DNA from: Solirubrobacter soli DSM 22325
GTDB taxonomy: Bacteria > Actinomycetota > Thermoleophilia > Solirubrobacterales > Solirubrobacteraceae
Assembly: GCF_000423665.1 (NCBI RefSeq)
Contig: NZ_AUIK01000001.1
Location: 62,001-126,000, forward strand
DNA: 64,000 nt
Direction of reading: 5' to 3'
Shown here: positions 12,701-22,446 of the stretch, one piece after another
Numbering within the stretch: position 1 is the first letter of the stretch
How the letters are laid out: each line of letters begins with the position of its first letter
Notes under the pieces: model-generated
Told to the model about the DNA's origin: nothing
Database searches by the model: none
Seen by the model: the letters and a program-made list of their open reading frames with translations, nothing else
Made by a program: the position numbers and the translations under genes

Positions 12701-14301
12701 CCGAGGTAGTACGGGTAGGAGTCGTCGCGCCGGATCCGCGCCCGGATAAGGAACGACGCTCCGCGGCCGGCGCGCAGGAACCGGTACCGCGTGGTGAACG
12801 TGCCGCGCGCGCCGCGCGCGCGGGCGGTGTCGAACGTCCGCCATTTCCCGCCCTCGTATGCCTGCAGGTCGACGACCTTGCCCGAGCTCGGCAACGGCAG
12901 GCCGCGCAGGCGCCCGCGGATCGTGATGCGCCCACGTGGCCGGACGCGCTCCGGGGTGATCGAGAGCGTCGCTCCCGCGGCGACCCGCAGCTCGACCGTC
13001 TTGGCCGCGTCGGCCGCCGGGAGCAGCGTCCGCGAGCGGTACTCGACGCGGATCGAGCGCGCCGCACCCCGGCCCGGGGTGAGACTGAAGCGCCCGTCGG
13101 CGTCCGTGGTCACCTCGCCGGCGCGAGCGTAGTCCGCGCCGGCGCGCGATTGGCGGTCGAGCACCTGCAGGACGGCACCGGCGATCGGCGCCTCCGTGGC
13201 GCCCGTCAGGCGCCCCGTGATCCTCGCGGTGCGCCCGTAGCCCACGTCGACGCGCGGGCGCGCACGCGCGAAGCCCGCCGTCAGGCGCGCGACGGGCGTC
13301 GCGCCGGCGCCGTTGGCGACGCCGCCGATGTCAGCGGTGAACGGCTGGCTGTCGGCCGCGTTGCCACCCGCGTCGATGACCCGCAACCGCAGCGTCCGCT
13401 TGCCCCCGACGGCGACCGACACCGGGACCTGCGCGCCGGTGATCGTCGTCTGACACGGCGCGGCGAACGAGTAGTCGCACGTGAAGTCCTCGACGCCGAC
13501 CACCGTCTCGCCGGACGTCACGTCGACGACCTCGGCGCGCTTGATCCCGGAGTTGTCGGAGGCGTCGAACGTGACCGGTTCGTTGCCAACCAGGACGCCG
13601 GCACCCGCGGCGAGCCCGGAGGACGCGACACGGTCCACGCGCGGCGGCACCTCGTCGCGCAGCGTGATCGTCGCGCCGCGGATCGCGTACTCGAGATACC
13701 CGTTGGCCGCGAGCGAGCACGGGTTCCCGGCACACCCGACCCCGAGCCGCAGGATCGTCCCCGTGCCGTCGTAGTTGCCCGCGGCGCCGTACTGGCCGAG
13801 CGAGATGTCGCCACCGACGACGACGGGGTTGCGCGGGTCATACCAAGCGCCGACCGCCGACGGCGGGCCCTGGACGTTGGCGTCGTTGGCCCCGGAGCCC
13901 TCGAGGTAGGCGCCGCCGACCACGGTGTAGCCGCTCAACACCGCGCCATAGCCCGGGTCGCTCCTCGTGGGGTTGAAGTGACGCAGCCGCCGGTTCCAGC
14001 TGAACCCCGCGATCGTCGTCTGCGGCGCCGCGACGAAGGTGAGCTGCGCGCCGCGATAGACGCCGTAGAGGAAGTCCGGCCGGGCCTGGATCTCGATCGT
14101 CGGGTTCGCGACGCTCGTGTCGCAGTCGCGGGTGACGAAGTCGTCCGCCGTCTTGTAGAGCGTGAACGAGTGATTGACGAACCGCCCGGCCGGCGTGTCG
14201 CACGCGTGGACGTCGTAGGTCCCGGCATGCGCGACCGGCGCCGCGAGCGCGAGCGCGCCCAGCGAGACCGACAGGGCTTTAGCGAACGCGGACACGGACA
14301 C
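12667..14301 (-). CDS. Large secreted beta-rich protein, paralogue A
   Basis: 544 residues with a signal peptide ending at VAHAG. The mature start GTYDVHACDTPAGRFVNHSF matches the neighbour encoded at 14279-15934. The N-terminal 200 residues resemble a lectin- or jelly-roll-like fold with paired cysteines. The middle has Ig-like strands (EPVTFDASDNSGIKRAEVVDV, RLRVIDAGGN), then a carboxypeptidase-regulatory-like module (ITGRLTGATEAPIAGAVLQVLDR...TTDADGRFSL), ending in YYLGYSPRVRVRVR. No catalytic residues are recognised. Probable surface protein; the pair is a tandem duplication. Confidence 0.7.
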   Translation of the reverse strand: MSVSAFAKALSVSLGALALAAPVAHAGTYDVHACDTPAGRFVNHSFTLYKTADDFVTRDCDTSVANPTIEIQARPDFLYGVYRGAQLTFVAAPQTTIAGFSWNRRLRHFNPTRSDPGYGAVLSGYTVVGGAYLEGSGANDANVQGPPSAVGAWYDPRNPVVVGGDISLGQYGAAGNYDGTGTILRLGVGCAGNPCSLAANGYLEYAIRGATITLRDEVPPRVDRVASSGLAAGAGVLVGNEPVTFDASDNSGIKRAEVVDVTSGETVVGVEDFTCDYSFAAPCQTTITGAQVPVSVAVGGKRTLRLRVIDAGGNAADSQPFTADIGGVANGAGATPVARLTAGFARARPRVDVGYGRTARITGRLTGATEAPIAGAVLQVLDRQSRAGADYARAGEVTTDADGRFSLTPGRGAARSIRVEYRSRTLLPAADAAKTVELRVAAGATLSITPERVRPRGRITIRGRLRGLPLPSSGKVVDLQAYEGGKWRTFDTARARGARGTFTTRYRFLRAGRGASFLIRARIRRDDSYPYYLGYSPRVRVRVR

Positions 14302-15934
14302 GCGGCGAATACCCGAGGTAGTAGGGATAGGAGTCGTCGCGGCGGACCCGCGCGCGGATCAGGAACGACCGGCCGGAGGCCGCTCGCTGGAAGTAGTAGC
14401 TCGTCGCGAAGCGCCCGCTCGCGCGCGCCCGCGTACTGCGGAAGGTGCGCCACTTCCCGCGCTCGAAGGCCTGCAGCTCGACGACCTTGCCCGACCGCGG
14501 CATCGGCAGGCCCCGCAGCCTCCCGGCAAGACGGATGCGCCCGCCCGCGCCCACCTGCCGCGGAGTGACCGACAGCGTCGCGCCCGCCTGCACGCGCAGC
14601 TCGACACGCCGCGCGACGCCGGGCTGCGCCAACATGCGCCGCCAGCGGTACTCGAACCGGATCGCCCGCGCCGCGCCCTTGCCCGCCAGGACGCTGAAGC
14701 GCCCGTCGGCATCGGTCGTGACCTCGAGCCGCTGCCGGTACTGCGTCCCGGTGCGCAGCTCACGGTCGAGCACCTGGAGCGTCGCGTTCGCGATCGGCGC
14801 GCCCGCGGCGGTCGTCAGCGTGCCGGTGATCCTCGCCCGCTTGCCGAAGCCGAGCACGAGCGTCCCACGGCGGTTGCTCGCGAACCTCGCCGTCAGCTTC
14901 GCCCCGGGCTCGGCGCCCGCGCCGTTGACCGGCCCGCCGACGCCGACGGCGAACGGATCGGACTCGGTCACGTTGCCGCCGGCATCGGTGACCCGCAGCC
15001 TGAGCTGCCGCTGCCCGGCCGGAAGACCGGCGGGGACGACCTGCGCACCCTGCGCCTGCGGGCACGGCGAGGCGTAGGAGAAGTCGCACGCGAAGTCACG
15101 CTGACCGACCACCTCGGGATCGCCGCCCGGCGTCACGTCGACCAGCTGCGCGCTTCTGATGCCGGCGTTGTCGTTCGCGTCGAAGAGCACCGGCTCGTCG
15201 CCGGCGACCGCGCCTCCCACGAGCAGGCCCGCGGCCTTGAGGTCGGTGATCTGCGGCTTGGTGGGGTCGTTCACGGTGACGGAAGCGCCGAAGATCTGGG
15301 AGAGGATCGACCCGACGCGTCCGGCTCCGTCCGTCCACAGCGCACACCCTTGCGCCGCCTCGCAGCCGATCGTCCAGCGCAGGAACGTCGCGTCACCCCT
15401 GTAGCCGGCGAGCGCGGGGAAGCTCGCGCGTGTGATCGTCGCCTCGTTCTCCGCGGCCTGGCCGAGGTTGTACCAGTGCTCGCGATCGATCGAACCGGAG
15501 GCACTGTGCTGCCCGGTGAGCTCGAACGCGGTCGGTCCGAGTTGACCGAGATCGAAGAGCATCGCCTTGCCGGGGTTGTTGTCCACCGGGTTGAACTGGA
15601 AGAGGTACCGGTGGATCGAGAAGTCCGCGATCGTGGCCCCGGTCGGCGCACGGAACGTCATCGTGGCCCCCCACCCCTGGTCGTAGGTCCGATTCGCGTT
15701 GGAGCTCAGGAAGATGCTCGGGTTCGCATCCGCTGTCGAACACGTGCCCGTCGCGAACTGCGGCGCGTTGCTCGTGATCTCCCACGAGTGGTTGGCGAAC
15801 TTCCCCGCCGAGGTCCCGCACGCGTACACGTCGTAGGTGCCGGCCTGCGCCGGAGCCGCCGCGACACCCACCCCCACCGCCATGGTCGCCATCCAGCGAC
15901 CGATCCGTCGATCCATCGCGGTCAATGATGCCAC
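14279..15934 (-). CDS. Large secreted beta-rich protein, paralogue B
   Basis: 551 residues with the same architecture as the downstream gene: signal peptide (residues 1-31), GTYDVYACGTSAGKFANHSW, Ig-like middle (EPVLFDANDNAGIRSAQLVDVTPGG), regulatory-like module (ITGTLTTAAGAPIANATLQVLDRE...TTDADGRFSV) and the same C-terminus YYLGYSPRVRVRVR. Its 3' end overlaps the paralogue's start by 23 bases, so the two are probably translated from one message. It lies about 30 bases upstream, in genome coordinates, of the map stop. Function unknown. Confidence 0.7.
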   Translation of the reverse strand: MASLTAMDRRIGRWMATMAVGVGVAAAPAQAGTYDVYACGTSAGKFANHSWEITSNAPQFATGTCSTADANPSIFLSSNANRTYDQGWGATMTFRAPTGATIADFSIHRYLFQFNPVDNNPGKAMLFDLGQLGPTAFELTGQHSASGSIDREHWYNLGQAAENEATITRASFPALAGYRGDATFLRWTIGCEAAQGCALWTDGAGRVGSILSQIFGASVTVNDPTKPQITDLKAAGLLVGGAVAGDEPVLFDANDNAGIRSAQLVDVTPGGDPEVVGQRDFACDFSYASPCPQAQGAQVVPAGLPAGQRQLRLRVTDAGGNVTESDPFAVGVGGPVNGAGAEPGAKLTARFASNRRGTLVLGFGKRARITGTLTTAAGAPIANATLQVLDRELRTGTQYRQRLEVTTDADGRFSVLAGKGAARAIRFEYRWRRMLAQPGVARRVELRVQAGATLSVTPRQVGAGGRIRLAGRLRGLPMPRSGKVVELQAFERGKWRTFRSTRARASGRFATSYYFQRAASGRSFLIRARVRRDDSYPYYLGYSPRVRVRVR

Positions 15935-15963
15935 GCCGGTCGCCCGGCGAGGACGGAACGCGG

Positions 15964-16743
15964 CTACGCCGCCGCGGCGGGCTGCGCCTCAGGGTGATGC
16001 CAAGGCGTGAGGATGCGCGGGCCGGCCGCGGTGATCGCGATCGTGAACTCGAAGTGGGCGGCGAGCGAGCCGTCCTGGGAGTAGATCGCCCAGCCGTCGT
16101 CGCCCATGCGGACCATGTGGCGGCCGACGTTGACCATCGGCTCGACGGCGAGGACCATGCCCTCCTTCAACACGACGCCCTTGCCCGGGTCGCCGTAGTT
16201 GGGGACCTGGGGCTCCTCGTGCATGTCGCGGCCGATGCCGTGGCCGACGAGCGACTTGACGATCGAGAGGCCGTGGGACTCGACGTGCTCCTGCACGGCG
16301 TGGGAGACGTCGCCCAGGCGGTTGCCGGCGCGGCACTGCTCGACGGCCTTGAAGAGCGCGCCCTCGGTGACGTCCAGGAGTTTGAGGGCGACCGGCGAGA
16401 CGTCGCCGACCGGGAAGGTGCGGGCGGCGTCGGCGACCCAGCCGTCCTTCACGACGCCGATGTCGACCGAGATGATGTCCCCGCGGGTCAGCTTGAACTT
16501 GCCCGGGATGCCGTGGACGACCATGTCGTTCGGCGACGCGCAGATCGAGCCGGGGAAGCCCTTGTAGCCCTTGAAGGCGGGCGTCGCGCCCTGGGAGCGG
16601 ATGAACTTCTCCGCCGCCTGGTCCAGATCGGCCGTGGTGACGCCGGGCCGGATCTTCCCCGCAAGGAGATCCATGGTTCGCACCAGGATCTCGCCCGCGG
16701 CCGCCATCTGCTCGATCTCGGCCGGGGACTTGCGGATGATCAC
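15964..16743 (-). CDS. map: Methionine aminopeptidase, type I
   Basis: Removes the initiator methionine from nascent proteins. 259 residues from GTG 16743 (VIIRKSPAEIEQM), which forms a GTGA overlap with the adk stop. The metal-ligand segments are visible: VVHGIPG, ISVDIGVVKDGWVADAARTF (Asp pair), GHGIGRDMHEEPQVPN (His) and VLAVEPMVN plus HFEFTIAIT (two Glu). No N-terminal SH3-binding extension. It is the last gene of the spc-type block; infA, which usually follows, is absent. Confidence 0.97.
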   Translation of the reverse strand: MIIRKSPAEIEQMAAAGEILVRTMDLLAGKIRPGVTTADLDQAAEKFIRSQGATPAFKGYKGFPGSICASPNDMVVHGIPGKFKLTRGDIISVDIGVVKDGWVADAARTFPVGDVSPVALKLLDVTEGALFKAVEQCRAGNRLGDVSHAVQEHVESHGLSIVKSLVGHGIGRDMHEEPQVPNYGDPGKGVVLKEGMVLAVEPMVNVGRHMVRMGDDGWAIYSQDGSLAAHFEFTIAITAAGPRILTPWHHPEAQPAAAA

Positions 16744-17408
16744 AGCCGTTCCTCCAACCGCAGCGTCGCGAGCGTCGCGCGGATGTGGTCGTGCACCTCC
16801 GTCTTGTCCCGCGTCCCGTCGAAGCGGCGCAGGAGACCGCGCTCGTCGTAGTAGTCCTTGAGCGGCTCGGTCATCTTGTGGTACGTCGTCAGGCGCTTCT
16901 GGACGGTCTCGGGCTCGTCGTCCTTGCGCTGGAAGAGCGGCTTGCCATCCTGATCGCAGACATTGTCGTGCTTGGGCGGGTCGAACTCCACGTGGTAGAG
17001 ATGCCCGTTCGAGCACTGGCGGCGACCGCTCAGACGCTGGAGGACGACCTCGTCCGGAGCGTCGATGCTCAGAGCGGCGGTCAGCCGGCGGCCCAGCTTG
17101 TCCAGCTCCTCGCTCAGCGCGTCGGCCTGGCCGACCGTGCGCGGGAAGCCGTCGAGCAGGAAGCCGTCGTCGCCCTCGTCCTCGACCTTGTCGAGGATCA
17201 TCGCGATCACGAGCTCGTCGGGGACGAGGTCCCCGTTGTCCATGTACTCCTTGGCCTTGCGGCCGAGCTCGGTGCCGTTCTCCTTGTGCTCGCGCAGGAG
17301 GTCGCCGGTGCCGATGTACGGCAGGCCGAAGTCCTCGCGCAGGCGGGCGGCCTGGGTGCCCTTACCGGCCCCGGGCGGGCCGAGGAGGATCAGATTGAGC
17401 TCGCTCAT
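16740..17408 (-). CDS. adk: Adenylate kinase
   Basis: Balances ATP, ADP and AMP. 222 residues with the P-loop GPPGAGKGTQ at residues 10-19, the AMP-binding GTGDLLR and DGFPRTVGQ, and a long lid segment. The lid carries Cys-x4-His...Cys-x-x-Asp (CSNGH...NVCDQD), so a zinc-bound lid with non-standard ligands is possible. It follows secY by two bases and overlaps map. Confidence 0.97.
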   Translation of the reverse strand: MSELNLILLGPPGAGKGTQAARLREDFGLPYIGTGDLLREHKENGTELGRKAKEYMDNGDLVPDELVIAMILDKVEDEGDDGFLLDGFPRTVGQADALSEELDKLGRRLTAALSIDAPDEVVLQRLSGRRQCSNGHLYHVEFDPPKHDNVCDQDGKPLFQRKDDEPETVQKRLTTYHKMTEPLKDYYDERGLLRRFDGTRDKTEVHDHIRATLATLRLEERL

Positions 17409-17410
17409 GG

Positions 17411-18679
17411 CTACTTCAGGAAGCCTTCGTAGTTGCGCATCATCAGCTGGGCCTCGAGCTGCTTCATCGTGTCGAGGGCCACACCCACGACGATCAGCAG
17501 CGACGTTCCGCCGAAGTAGAAGCTCGACGGCGCGTTCGTGAAGGCGATGATGATGGTCGGAAGCGCCGCGACCGCAGCGAGGTACAGCGCTCCCGGGAAC
17601 GTCAACCGGGCCAGGATGCGGTCCAGGAACTCGGCCGTGGGCCGGCCTGGCCTCACGCCCGGGATGAAGCCGCCGTACTTCTTCAGGTTGTCGGCCTGAT
17701 CAACAGGGTTGAACGTGACCGCCGTATAGAAGTACGTGAACAGGATGATCATGATCGTCTCGCCGAGCACGTACGCCCAGCGACCTGGGTTGAAGAAGGT
17801 CGCGAGACCCTCCAGGCCCGGGACGAGCTGGCCGATCGTGGGCGGGAACGCCATGATCGACGCGGCGAAGATGACCGGGATCACGCCGGCCATGTTCACG
17901 CGCAGCGGCAGGTAGGTCTGGCCGCCGGAGCTCATGCGACGCCCGATCACGCGTTTGGCGTACTGGATCGGGATCCTTCGCTGGCCCTCCTGGATGAAGA
18001 CCACCGCCGCGACCACGCCGATCGCCAGGAACGGCATGATGATCTTGAAGACCGGGTCGGGGTTCGTCCACCAGGCCTGGATGCCGTGCGGCAGGCGCGC
18101 GACGATCGACGCGAAGATCATCAGCGAGATGCCGTTGCCGATGCCCCGCTGGGTGATCAGCTCGCCCATCCACATGACGAGGATCGAGCCCGCCGTGAGG
18201 CACAGGACCACGAGGATCACCGTGCCGGCGTTGAAGTTGTTGAACACCGGGGTGCCGCCGGCGGAGCCCTGCGAGCGGAACAGGAACGTGTAGCCGACCG
18301 CCTGCGCCGCGGCGAGGCCGACGGTCAGGTAGCGCGTGTACTGCGTGATCCGCGCCTGCCCGACCTCGCCTTCCTTCTGCAGCTTCTCGAGCGCCGGCGA
18401 CACGACCACCAGCAGCTGCAGGATGATCGACGCCGTGATGTACGGCATGATCCCGAGCGCGAACAGCGCGATCCGTGACAGACCGCCGCCGGTGAACGTG
18501 TTCAGCAGCCCCAGCACACCGCTGGAGTAGTTGTTCTGGATGTCGTCCACGGCCTGGGTGTTGACACCCGGGACGGGGATGAACGAGCCCAGGCGATAAA
18601 GCGCCAGGACCGCCATCGTGAACAGGATCTTGTTGCGGATCTCCGCGACCCGGAACGAACTGAAGATCGTGGAGATCAT
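17411..18679 (-). CDS. secY: Protein translocase subunit SecY
   Basis: Forms the membrane channel for exported proteins, a heavy demand in a genome with this many secreted proteins. 422 residues, ten membrane segments, with GIMPYITASIILQLL (helix 2), QRGIGNGISLMIFASI and the cytoplasmic loop KKYGGFIPGVRPGRPTAEFLDRIL, all diagnostic. Located between rplO and adk in standard spc order. Confidence 0.98.
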   Translation of the reverse strand: MISTIFSSFRVAEIRNKILFTMAVLALYRLGSFIPVPGVNTQAVDDIQNNYSSGVLGLLNTFTGGGLSRIALFALGIMPYITASIILQLLVVVSPALEKLQKEGEVGQARITQYTRYLTVGLAAAQAVGYTFLFRSQGSAGGTPVFNNFNAGTVILVVLCLTAGSILVMWMGELITQRGIGNGISLMIFASIVARLPHGIQAWWTNPDPVFKIIMPFLAIGVVAAVVFIQEGQRRIPIQYAKRVIGRRMSSGGQTYLPLRVNMAGVIPVIFAASIMAFPPTIGQLVPGLEGLATFFNPGRWAYVLGETIMIILFTYFYTAVTFNPVDQADNLKKYGGFIPGVRPGRPTAEFLDRILARLTFPGALYLAAVAALPTIIIAFTNAPSSFYFGGTSLLIVVGVALDTMKQLEAQLMMRNYEGFLK

Positions 18680-18694
18680 GCCGCTGCTCTCGCT

Positions 18695-19213
18695 TTAGTC
18701 CTCGATGACCTGAACGCTGCCGCCCGCACCCTCGATCGCCTCGCGGGCGGACGAGGAGAACTTGTGCGCGGACACGGTGAACTTCTTCGTCAGCTCACCG
18801 CGGCCGAGGATCTTGACCGGCACGTCGCGGGTCTTCGCCAGGCCGGTGGCCTTGAGCTCAGCGAGCCCGATCGCCGCACCGTCGTCGAAACGCGCCTCGA
18901 GATCGTCCAGGTTCACGTGCTGCGTGTGCGTCCGGAACATCTCGAACGGCATGGACATCTTCTTGTTCGGGCCGCGCAGCTTGCGCATCCGCATGTGGAG
19001 CGGGTTCTGGCCGCCCTCGAAGCGGGCGCGCTGCTTGGCACCGGCGCGCGAGTTATAGCCCTTGTGGCCACGCCCGGACGTCTTGCCATGGCCGGAGCCG
19101 TGACCGCGACCGACGCGCTTGCGGTCCTTCTTGGAGCCGGGAGCCGGCTTCAGCGAATGGAGCCCGACCGCCTCGGCGGCGAGCTCCTCGTTGACGGCGT
19201 CCTGCTCACTCAT
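18695..19213 (-). CDS. rplO: 50S ribosomal protein uL15
   Basis: 172 residues. The core starts near residue 18 with [35 protein letters not shown], the glycine-rich rRNA-binding arm of L15. About 17 acidic residues precede it. It has an ATGA overlap with rpmD. The C-terminal [20 protein letters not shown] is also typical. Confidence 0.97.
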   Translation of the reverse strand: MSEQDAVNEELAAEAVGLHSLKPAPGSKKDRKRVGRGHGSGHGKTSGRGHKGYNSRAGAKQRARFEGGQNPLHMRMRKLRGPNKKMSMPFEMFRTHTQHVNLDDLEARFDDGAAIGLAELKATGLAKTRDVPVKILGRGELTKKFTVSAHKFSSSAREAIEGAGGSVQVIED

Positions 19214-19392
19214 GACTTCTCCTCGACCACAACGAGATGGCGGACGGCGTGGACCATGCCGCGAAGCGGCTCGGAGTCCGGACGCTCCACCGACTTGCCG
19301 ATGCCGCGCAGGCCCAGCGAGCGCAGCGTGTCGCGCTGACGGCCGTTGGTGCCGTTGGCGGACTTGACCTGGGTGATGACGAGCGTGCTCAC
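19210..19392 (-). CDS. rpmD: 50S ribosomal protein uL30
   Basis: 60 residues, the usual length. [36 protein letters not shown] is the L30 pattern. It overlaps rpsE upstream and rplO downstream by four bases each, so the three genes are tightly coupled. Confidence 0.97.
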   Translation of the reverse strand: MSTLVITQVKSANGTNGRQRDTLRSLGLRGIGKSVERPDSEPLRGMVHAVRHLVVVEEKS

Positions 19393-19982
19393 GCCGTGAC
19401 CTCCTCGGTGGCCTCGGCCTCAGCCGGAGCCTCCTCGGCGGGAGTCTCGACCGCGACCGGCTTGGCGCTCAGGCCGAGGACCTTGTCCACGGAGAGGCCG
19501 CGGAGCGCCGCGATCTCCTCGGGCTTGCGCAGGTCCTGGAGGCCGGCGATCGTCGCCTTGACCAGGTTGATCGGGTTCTGGGAGCCGAGCGACTTCGAGA
19601 GGATGTCGTGGATCCCGGCGAGCTCGAGCACCGCGCGCACACCACCGCCGGCGATGACGCCGGTACCGGGGGACGCGGGCTTCAGGAAGACGCGGCCGGA
19701 GCCGAAGATGCCCGTGGTCTGATGGGTGATCGTCGAGCCGTGGCGCGGAACCCGGAACAGGTTCTTCTTCGCGCGCTCGACGCCCTTCTGGATCGCCAGC
19801 GGGACCTCGTTGGCCTTGCCGTAGCCAACGCCCACGACGCCGTTCTCGTCGCCGACGACGACCAGAGCGGTGAACGAGAACCGCCGGCCGCCCTTGACGA
19901 CCTTGGCGACGCGGTTGATCTCGACGACGCGTTCCTGAAGGTCGAAGCCAGAGGCTGAGATTGATCGATCGGGGGCTGCCAT
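19389..19982 (-). CDS. rpsE: 30S ribosomal protein uS5 with acidic C-terminal tail
   Basis: 197 residues. The double-stranded-RNA-binding domain ([31 protein letters not shown]) and the C-terminal domain ([34 protein letters not shown]) are complete. Residues about 172-197 form an extra Ala/Glu/Pro tail ([17 protein letters not shown]), absent from most S5 proteins and similar in composition to the extensions on S17 and L22. Confidence 0.97.
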   Translation of the reverse strand: MAAPDRSISASGFDLQERVVEINRVAKVVKGGRRFSFTALVVVGDENGVVGVGYGKANEVPLAIQKGVERAKKNLFRVPRHGSTITHQTTGIFGSGRVFLKPASPGTGVIAGGGVRAVLELAGIHDILSKSLGSQNPINLVKATIAGLQDLRKPEEIAALRGLSVDKVLGLSAKPVAVETPAEEAPAEAEATEEVTA

Positions 19983-20016
19983 GGAGTCCTAAAGGGTAGA
20001 AGGGGGCTGCGTCGCC

Positions 20017-20370
20017 TTAGAAATTAAGGCCGCCCTCGCGGGCGCCCTCGGCCAAGGCCTTGACACGGCCGTGGTACTGGTAGCCGCCGCGATCGAACAC
20101 GGCGGAGTCGATGCCGGCGGCCTTGGCGCGCGACGCGAGCAGCTTGCCCGCCTCGGTCGCCTGCTCCATCGGCTTGAGCGTGCGCAGGTCGGCCTCGGTC
20201 CACTGGACCGAGACGACCGTGCGGCCCGCGTCGTCGTCGACGAGCTGGGCGAACACGCCACGGTTGGAGCGGAACACCGAGATGCGCGGGCGCTCGGCGG
20301 TGCCGTGCACCTTCGCGCGGACGCGGCGGCGGCGCTTGAGGCGCCGGGTGGGCGGAGAGACAACGGTCAT
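20017..20370 (-). CDS. rplR: 50S ribosomal protein uL18
   Basis: 117 residues. [70 protein letters not shown] are L18 signatures; the protein binds 5S rRNA. It overlaps rplF by four bases and is separated from rpsE by 34 bases. Confidence 0.98.
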   Translation of the reverse strand: MTVVSPPTRRLKRRRRVRAKVHGTAERPRISVFRSNRGVFAQLVDDDAGRTVVSVQWTEADLRTLKPMEQATEAGKLLASRAKAAGIDSAVFDRGGYQYHGRVKALAEGAREGGLNF

Positions 20371-20900
20371 GCGCGCTTACCGACCTTCCGGGCGACGTAC
20401 TCGCCCTGGTAACGGATGCCCTTGCCCTTGTAGGGCTCCGGCGGCCGCTGCTTGCGGATGATCGCGGCGATCTCGCCGACGACTTGCTTGTTGTTGCCCT
20501 TGACGATGACGCGCGTGGGCTGCGGCACCTCGAACTCGATGCCCTCCGGCGCCTTGATCGGCACCGGGTGCGAGTAGCCGAGGGCGAGCTCGAGGTCCCT
20601 GCCCTTGAGCTGCGCGCGGTAACCGACGCCCTGGATCTCCAGCGTCTTGGTGAAACCGACGGTGACGCCCTCGACCATGTTCGCGATCAGCGAGCGCGTG
20701 AGCCCGTGGAGGGCCCGGTGCTCGGCGCGGTCGGTCGGGCGGGCCACCGTGAGGACGCCGTCCTCCTGGGAGACCGTGATGTCCCGGTTCTTGCGCTCCT
20801 CGAGGTTGCCCCGGGGGCCGGAAACGCGCACGACCTCAGGCTCGATCGTCACGGTGACGGTCGAGGGGACGTCGATGGGCTTTCTACCGATACGGGACAT
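20367..20900 (-). CDS. rplF: 50S ribosomal protein uL6
   Basis: 177 residues with two L6 repeats. [15 protein letters not shown] opens the protein, [26 protein letters not shown] closes the first repeat, and [29 protein letters not shown] is the diagnostic C-terminal rRNA-binding end. It follows rpsH after five bases. Confidence 0.98.
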   Translation of the reverse strand: MSRIGRKPIDVPSTVTVTIEPEVVRVSGPRGNLEERKNRDITVSQEDGVLTVARPTDRAEHRALHGLTRSLIANMVEGVTVGFTKTLEIQGVGYRAQLKGRDLELALGYSHPVPIKAPEGIEFEVPQPTRVIVKGNNKQVVGEIAAIIRKQRPPEPYKGKGIRYQGEYVARKVGKRA

Positions 20901-20905
20901 GCGGA

Positions 20906-21313
20906 CTACCAGACCTCGGCGACGACCTCGCCACCGACGCCCGCAGCGCGAGCCTCGTGGCCGGTCATGACGCCGTGCGAGGTGGACAGGATGGTGGTGC
21001 CCATACCGCCGAGGACCTTCGGGATGCTCTTGGAATCCACGTAACGTCGCTGGCCCGGGCGGGACACCCGGCGCAGGCCGGAGATCACCGAAGTCCGGTT
21101 CTCAGTGTACTTGAGCCGGATCAGGATCTTGTCCGCCGCGGAGCCGGGGACGCCCGGCGCCTCGTCGAAGCCCTCGATGTAGCCCTGCTCGGTGAGGATC
21201 CGGGCCATTTCCTTCTTGAGTCCGCTGGAGGGGATCTCCACCGTCTCGTGCGCGGCCATGATGCCGTTCCTGATCCGGGTCAGGAAGTCGGCGATGGGGT
21301 CGGTCATCGACAT
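20906..21313 (-). CDS. rpsH: 30S ribosomal protein uS8
   Basis: 135 residues. [38 protein letters not shown] at the start and [33 protein letters not shown] at the end are the S8 pattern; it binds helix 21 of 16S rRNA and in other bacteria regulates the spc operon. It follows rpsN after six bases. Confidence 0.98.
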   Translation of the reverse strand: MSMTDPIADFLTRIRNGIMAAHETVEIPSSGLKKEMARILTEQGYIEGFDEAPGVPGSAADKILIRLKYTENRTSVISGLRRVSRPGQRRYVDSKSIPKVLGGMGTTILSTSHGVMTGHEARAAGVGGEVVAEVW

Positions 21314-21319
21314 GAGCGA

Positions 21320-21505
21320 CTACCAGCTCGACTTCGTCATGCCGGGGATGAAGCCGTTGTGCGCCAGCTGGCGCAGGCACAGGCGGCACAGCCCGAACTT
21401 GCGGTACACCGCGCGCGGGCGACCGCAACGCCGGCAACGCGACTGCTGCCGCGTCTTGTACTTCGGCGTGCGGTTGGCCGCAACGATCTTTGAGGTCTTA
21501 GCCAT
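21320..21505 (-). CDS. rpsN: 30S ribosomal protein uS14, type Z (zinc-binding)
   Basis: 61 residues from the ATG at 21505, beginning [20 protein letters not shown]. Two CxxC pairs (CRRCGRP and LCRLCLRQ) show the short zinc-binding form (also called rpsZ). The end [10 protein letters not shown] is typical. A longer upstream frame is only the shadow of rplE. Confidence 0.97.
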   Translation of the reverse strand: MAKTSKIVAANRTPKYKTRQQSRCRRCGRPRAVYRKFGLCRLCLRQLAHNGFIPGMTKSSW

Positions 21506-21530
21506 TCGAGAAGTTCTCTCTTGGTCGTAA

Positions 21531-22124
21531 TCAGGCGGCCACGGGCTCGCGGCCGGCGATGCTTTCGTATTCCTTCGGGCGCCCATCGCGCGCGAACGGC
21601 ATGCCGAGCGCGTCGAGGAGGGCGAACGCCTCACGGTCGGAACGCGCCGACGTCGTGAAGGCGACATCCAGGCCACGGACCTGATCGACCGTGTCGTAGT
21701 CGATCTCCGGGAAGATGACCTGCTCCTTGATGCCCATGTTGTAGTTGCCACGGCCATCGAAGGACTTCGGGTTCAGACCGCGGAAGTCACGCAGGCGCGG
21801 GAGCGCCACGGACGTCAGACGGTCGATGAACTCGTACGCGCGCTGGTCGCGCAGGGTGACCGTCAGGCCGACGGGCATGCCCTCGCGCAGCTTGAACGCG
21901 GCGACCGACTTGCGGGCGCGGCGGATGTTCGGCTTCTGGCCGGCGATATCCGCCAGCTGCCCCAAGGCCGCCTCGAGCATCTTCGAGTCCTGCTTGGCCT
22001 CGCCCACGCCCATGTTGAGCGTGACCTTCAGCAGACGCGGGGCCTGCATCGGCGTCGAATACCCGAACTTCGCCACCAGGGCGTCGCGGATCTCGTCGTT
22101 GTATCGGTCCTTGAGGCGTGCCAT
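21531..22124 (-). CDS. rplE: 50S ribosomal protein uL5
   Basis: 197 residues. [45 protein letters not shown] and [21 protein letters not shown] are diagnostic. L5 binds 5S rRNA and touches the P-site tRNA. It shares one base with the rplX stop. Confidence 0.98.
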   Translation of the reverse strand: MARLKDRYNDEIRDALVAKFGYSTPMQAPRLLKVTLNMGVGEAKQDSKMLEAALGQLADIAGQKPNIRRARKSVAAFKLREGMPVGLTVTLRDQRAYEFIDRLTSVALPRLRDFRGLNPKSFDGRGNYNMGIKEQVIFPEIDYDTVDQVRGLDVAFTTSARSDREAFALLDALGMPFARDGRPKEYESIAGREPVAA

Positions 22125-22444
22125 CAGTCGAGCTCAGCTCCGGAGCGGCGGGCGACGCGAACGCGCTGGCCCTGCTCGTTGGTCTTGTGGCCCACGCGGG
22201 TGGGCTTGTGTTCCTTCGGGTCCACGATCGCCACGTTGGACACGTGGATCGGGCCCTCCTTCTCGATCACCCCGACCTGCAGGTTGGGGCGGCCGGGCAC
22301 CGGGCGCTGGTGGCGCTTGATCATGTTCAGGCCCTCGACGAAGACGCGGCCCTTGGCCGGCTCGACGCGGATGACCTTGCCGGTCTTGCCCTTGTCCTTG
22401 CCCGAGATGACGATCACGTTGTCGTCAGTGCGGATCTTCGCCAT
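22124..22444 (-). CDS. rplX: 50S ribosomal protein uL24
   Basis: 106 residues from ATG 22444. The KOW motif is visible at the start ([37 protein letters not shown]), followed by [15 protein letters not shown]. It acts early in large-subunit assembly. Two bases separate it from rplN. Confidence 0.98.
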   Translation of the reverse strand: MAKIRTDDNVIVISGKDKGKTGKVIRVEPAKGRVFVEGLNMIKRHQRPVPGRPNLQVGVIEKEGPIHVSNVAIVDPKEHKPTRVGHKTNEQGQRVRVARRSGAELD

Positions 22445-22446
22445 GC

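Noticed and set aside
15935..15963. A tiny infA between map and the secreted paralogue
   Set aside because: The gap is under 30 bases and cannot hold the 70-residue IF-1.
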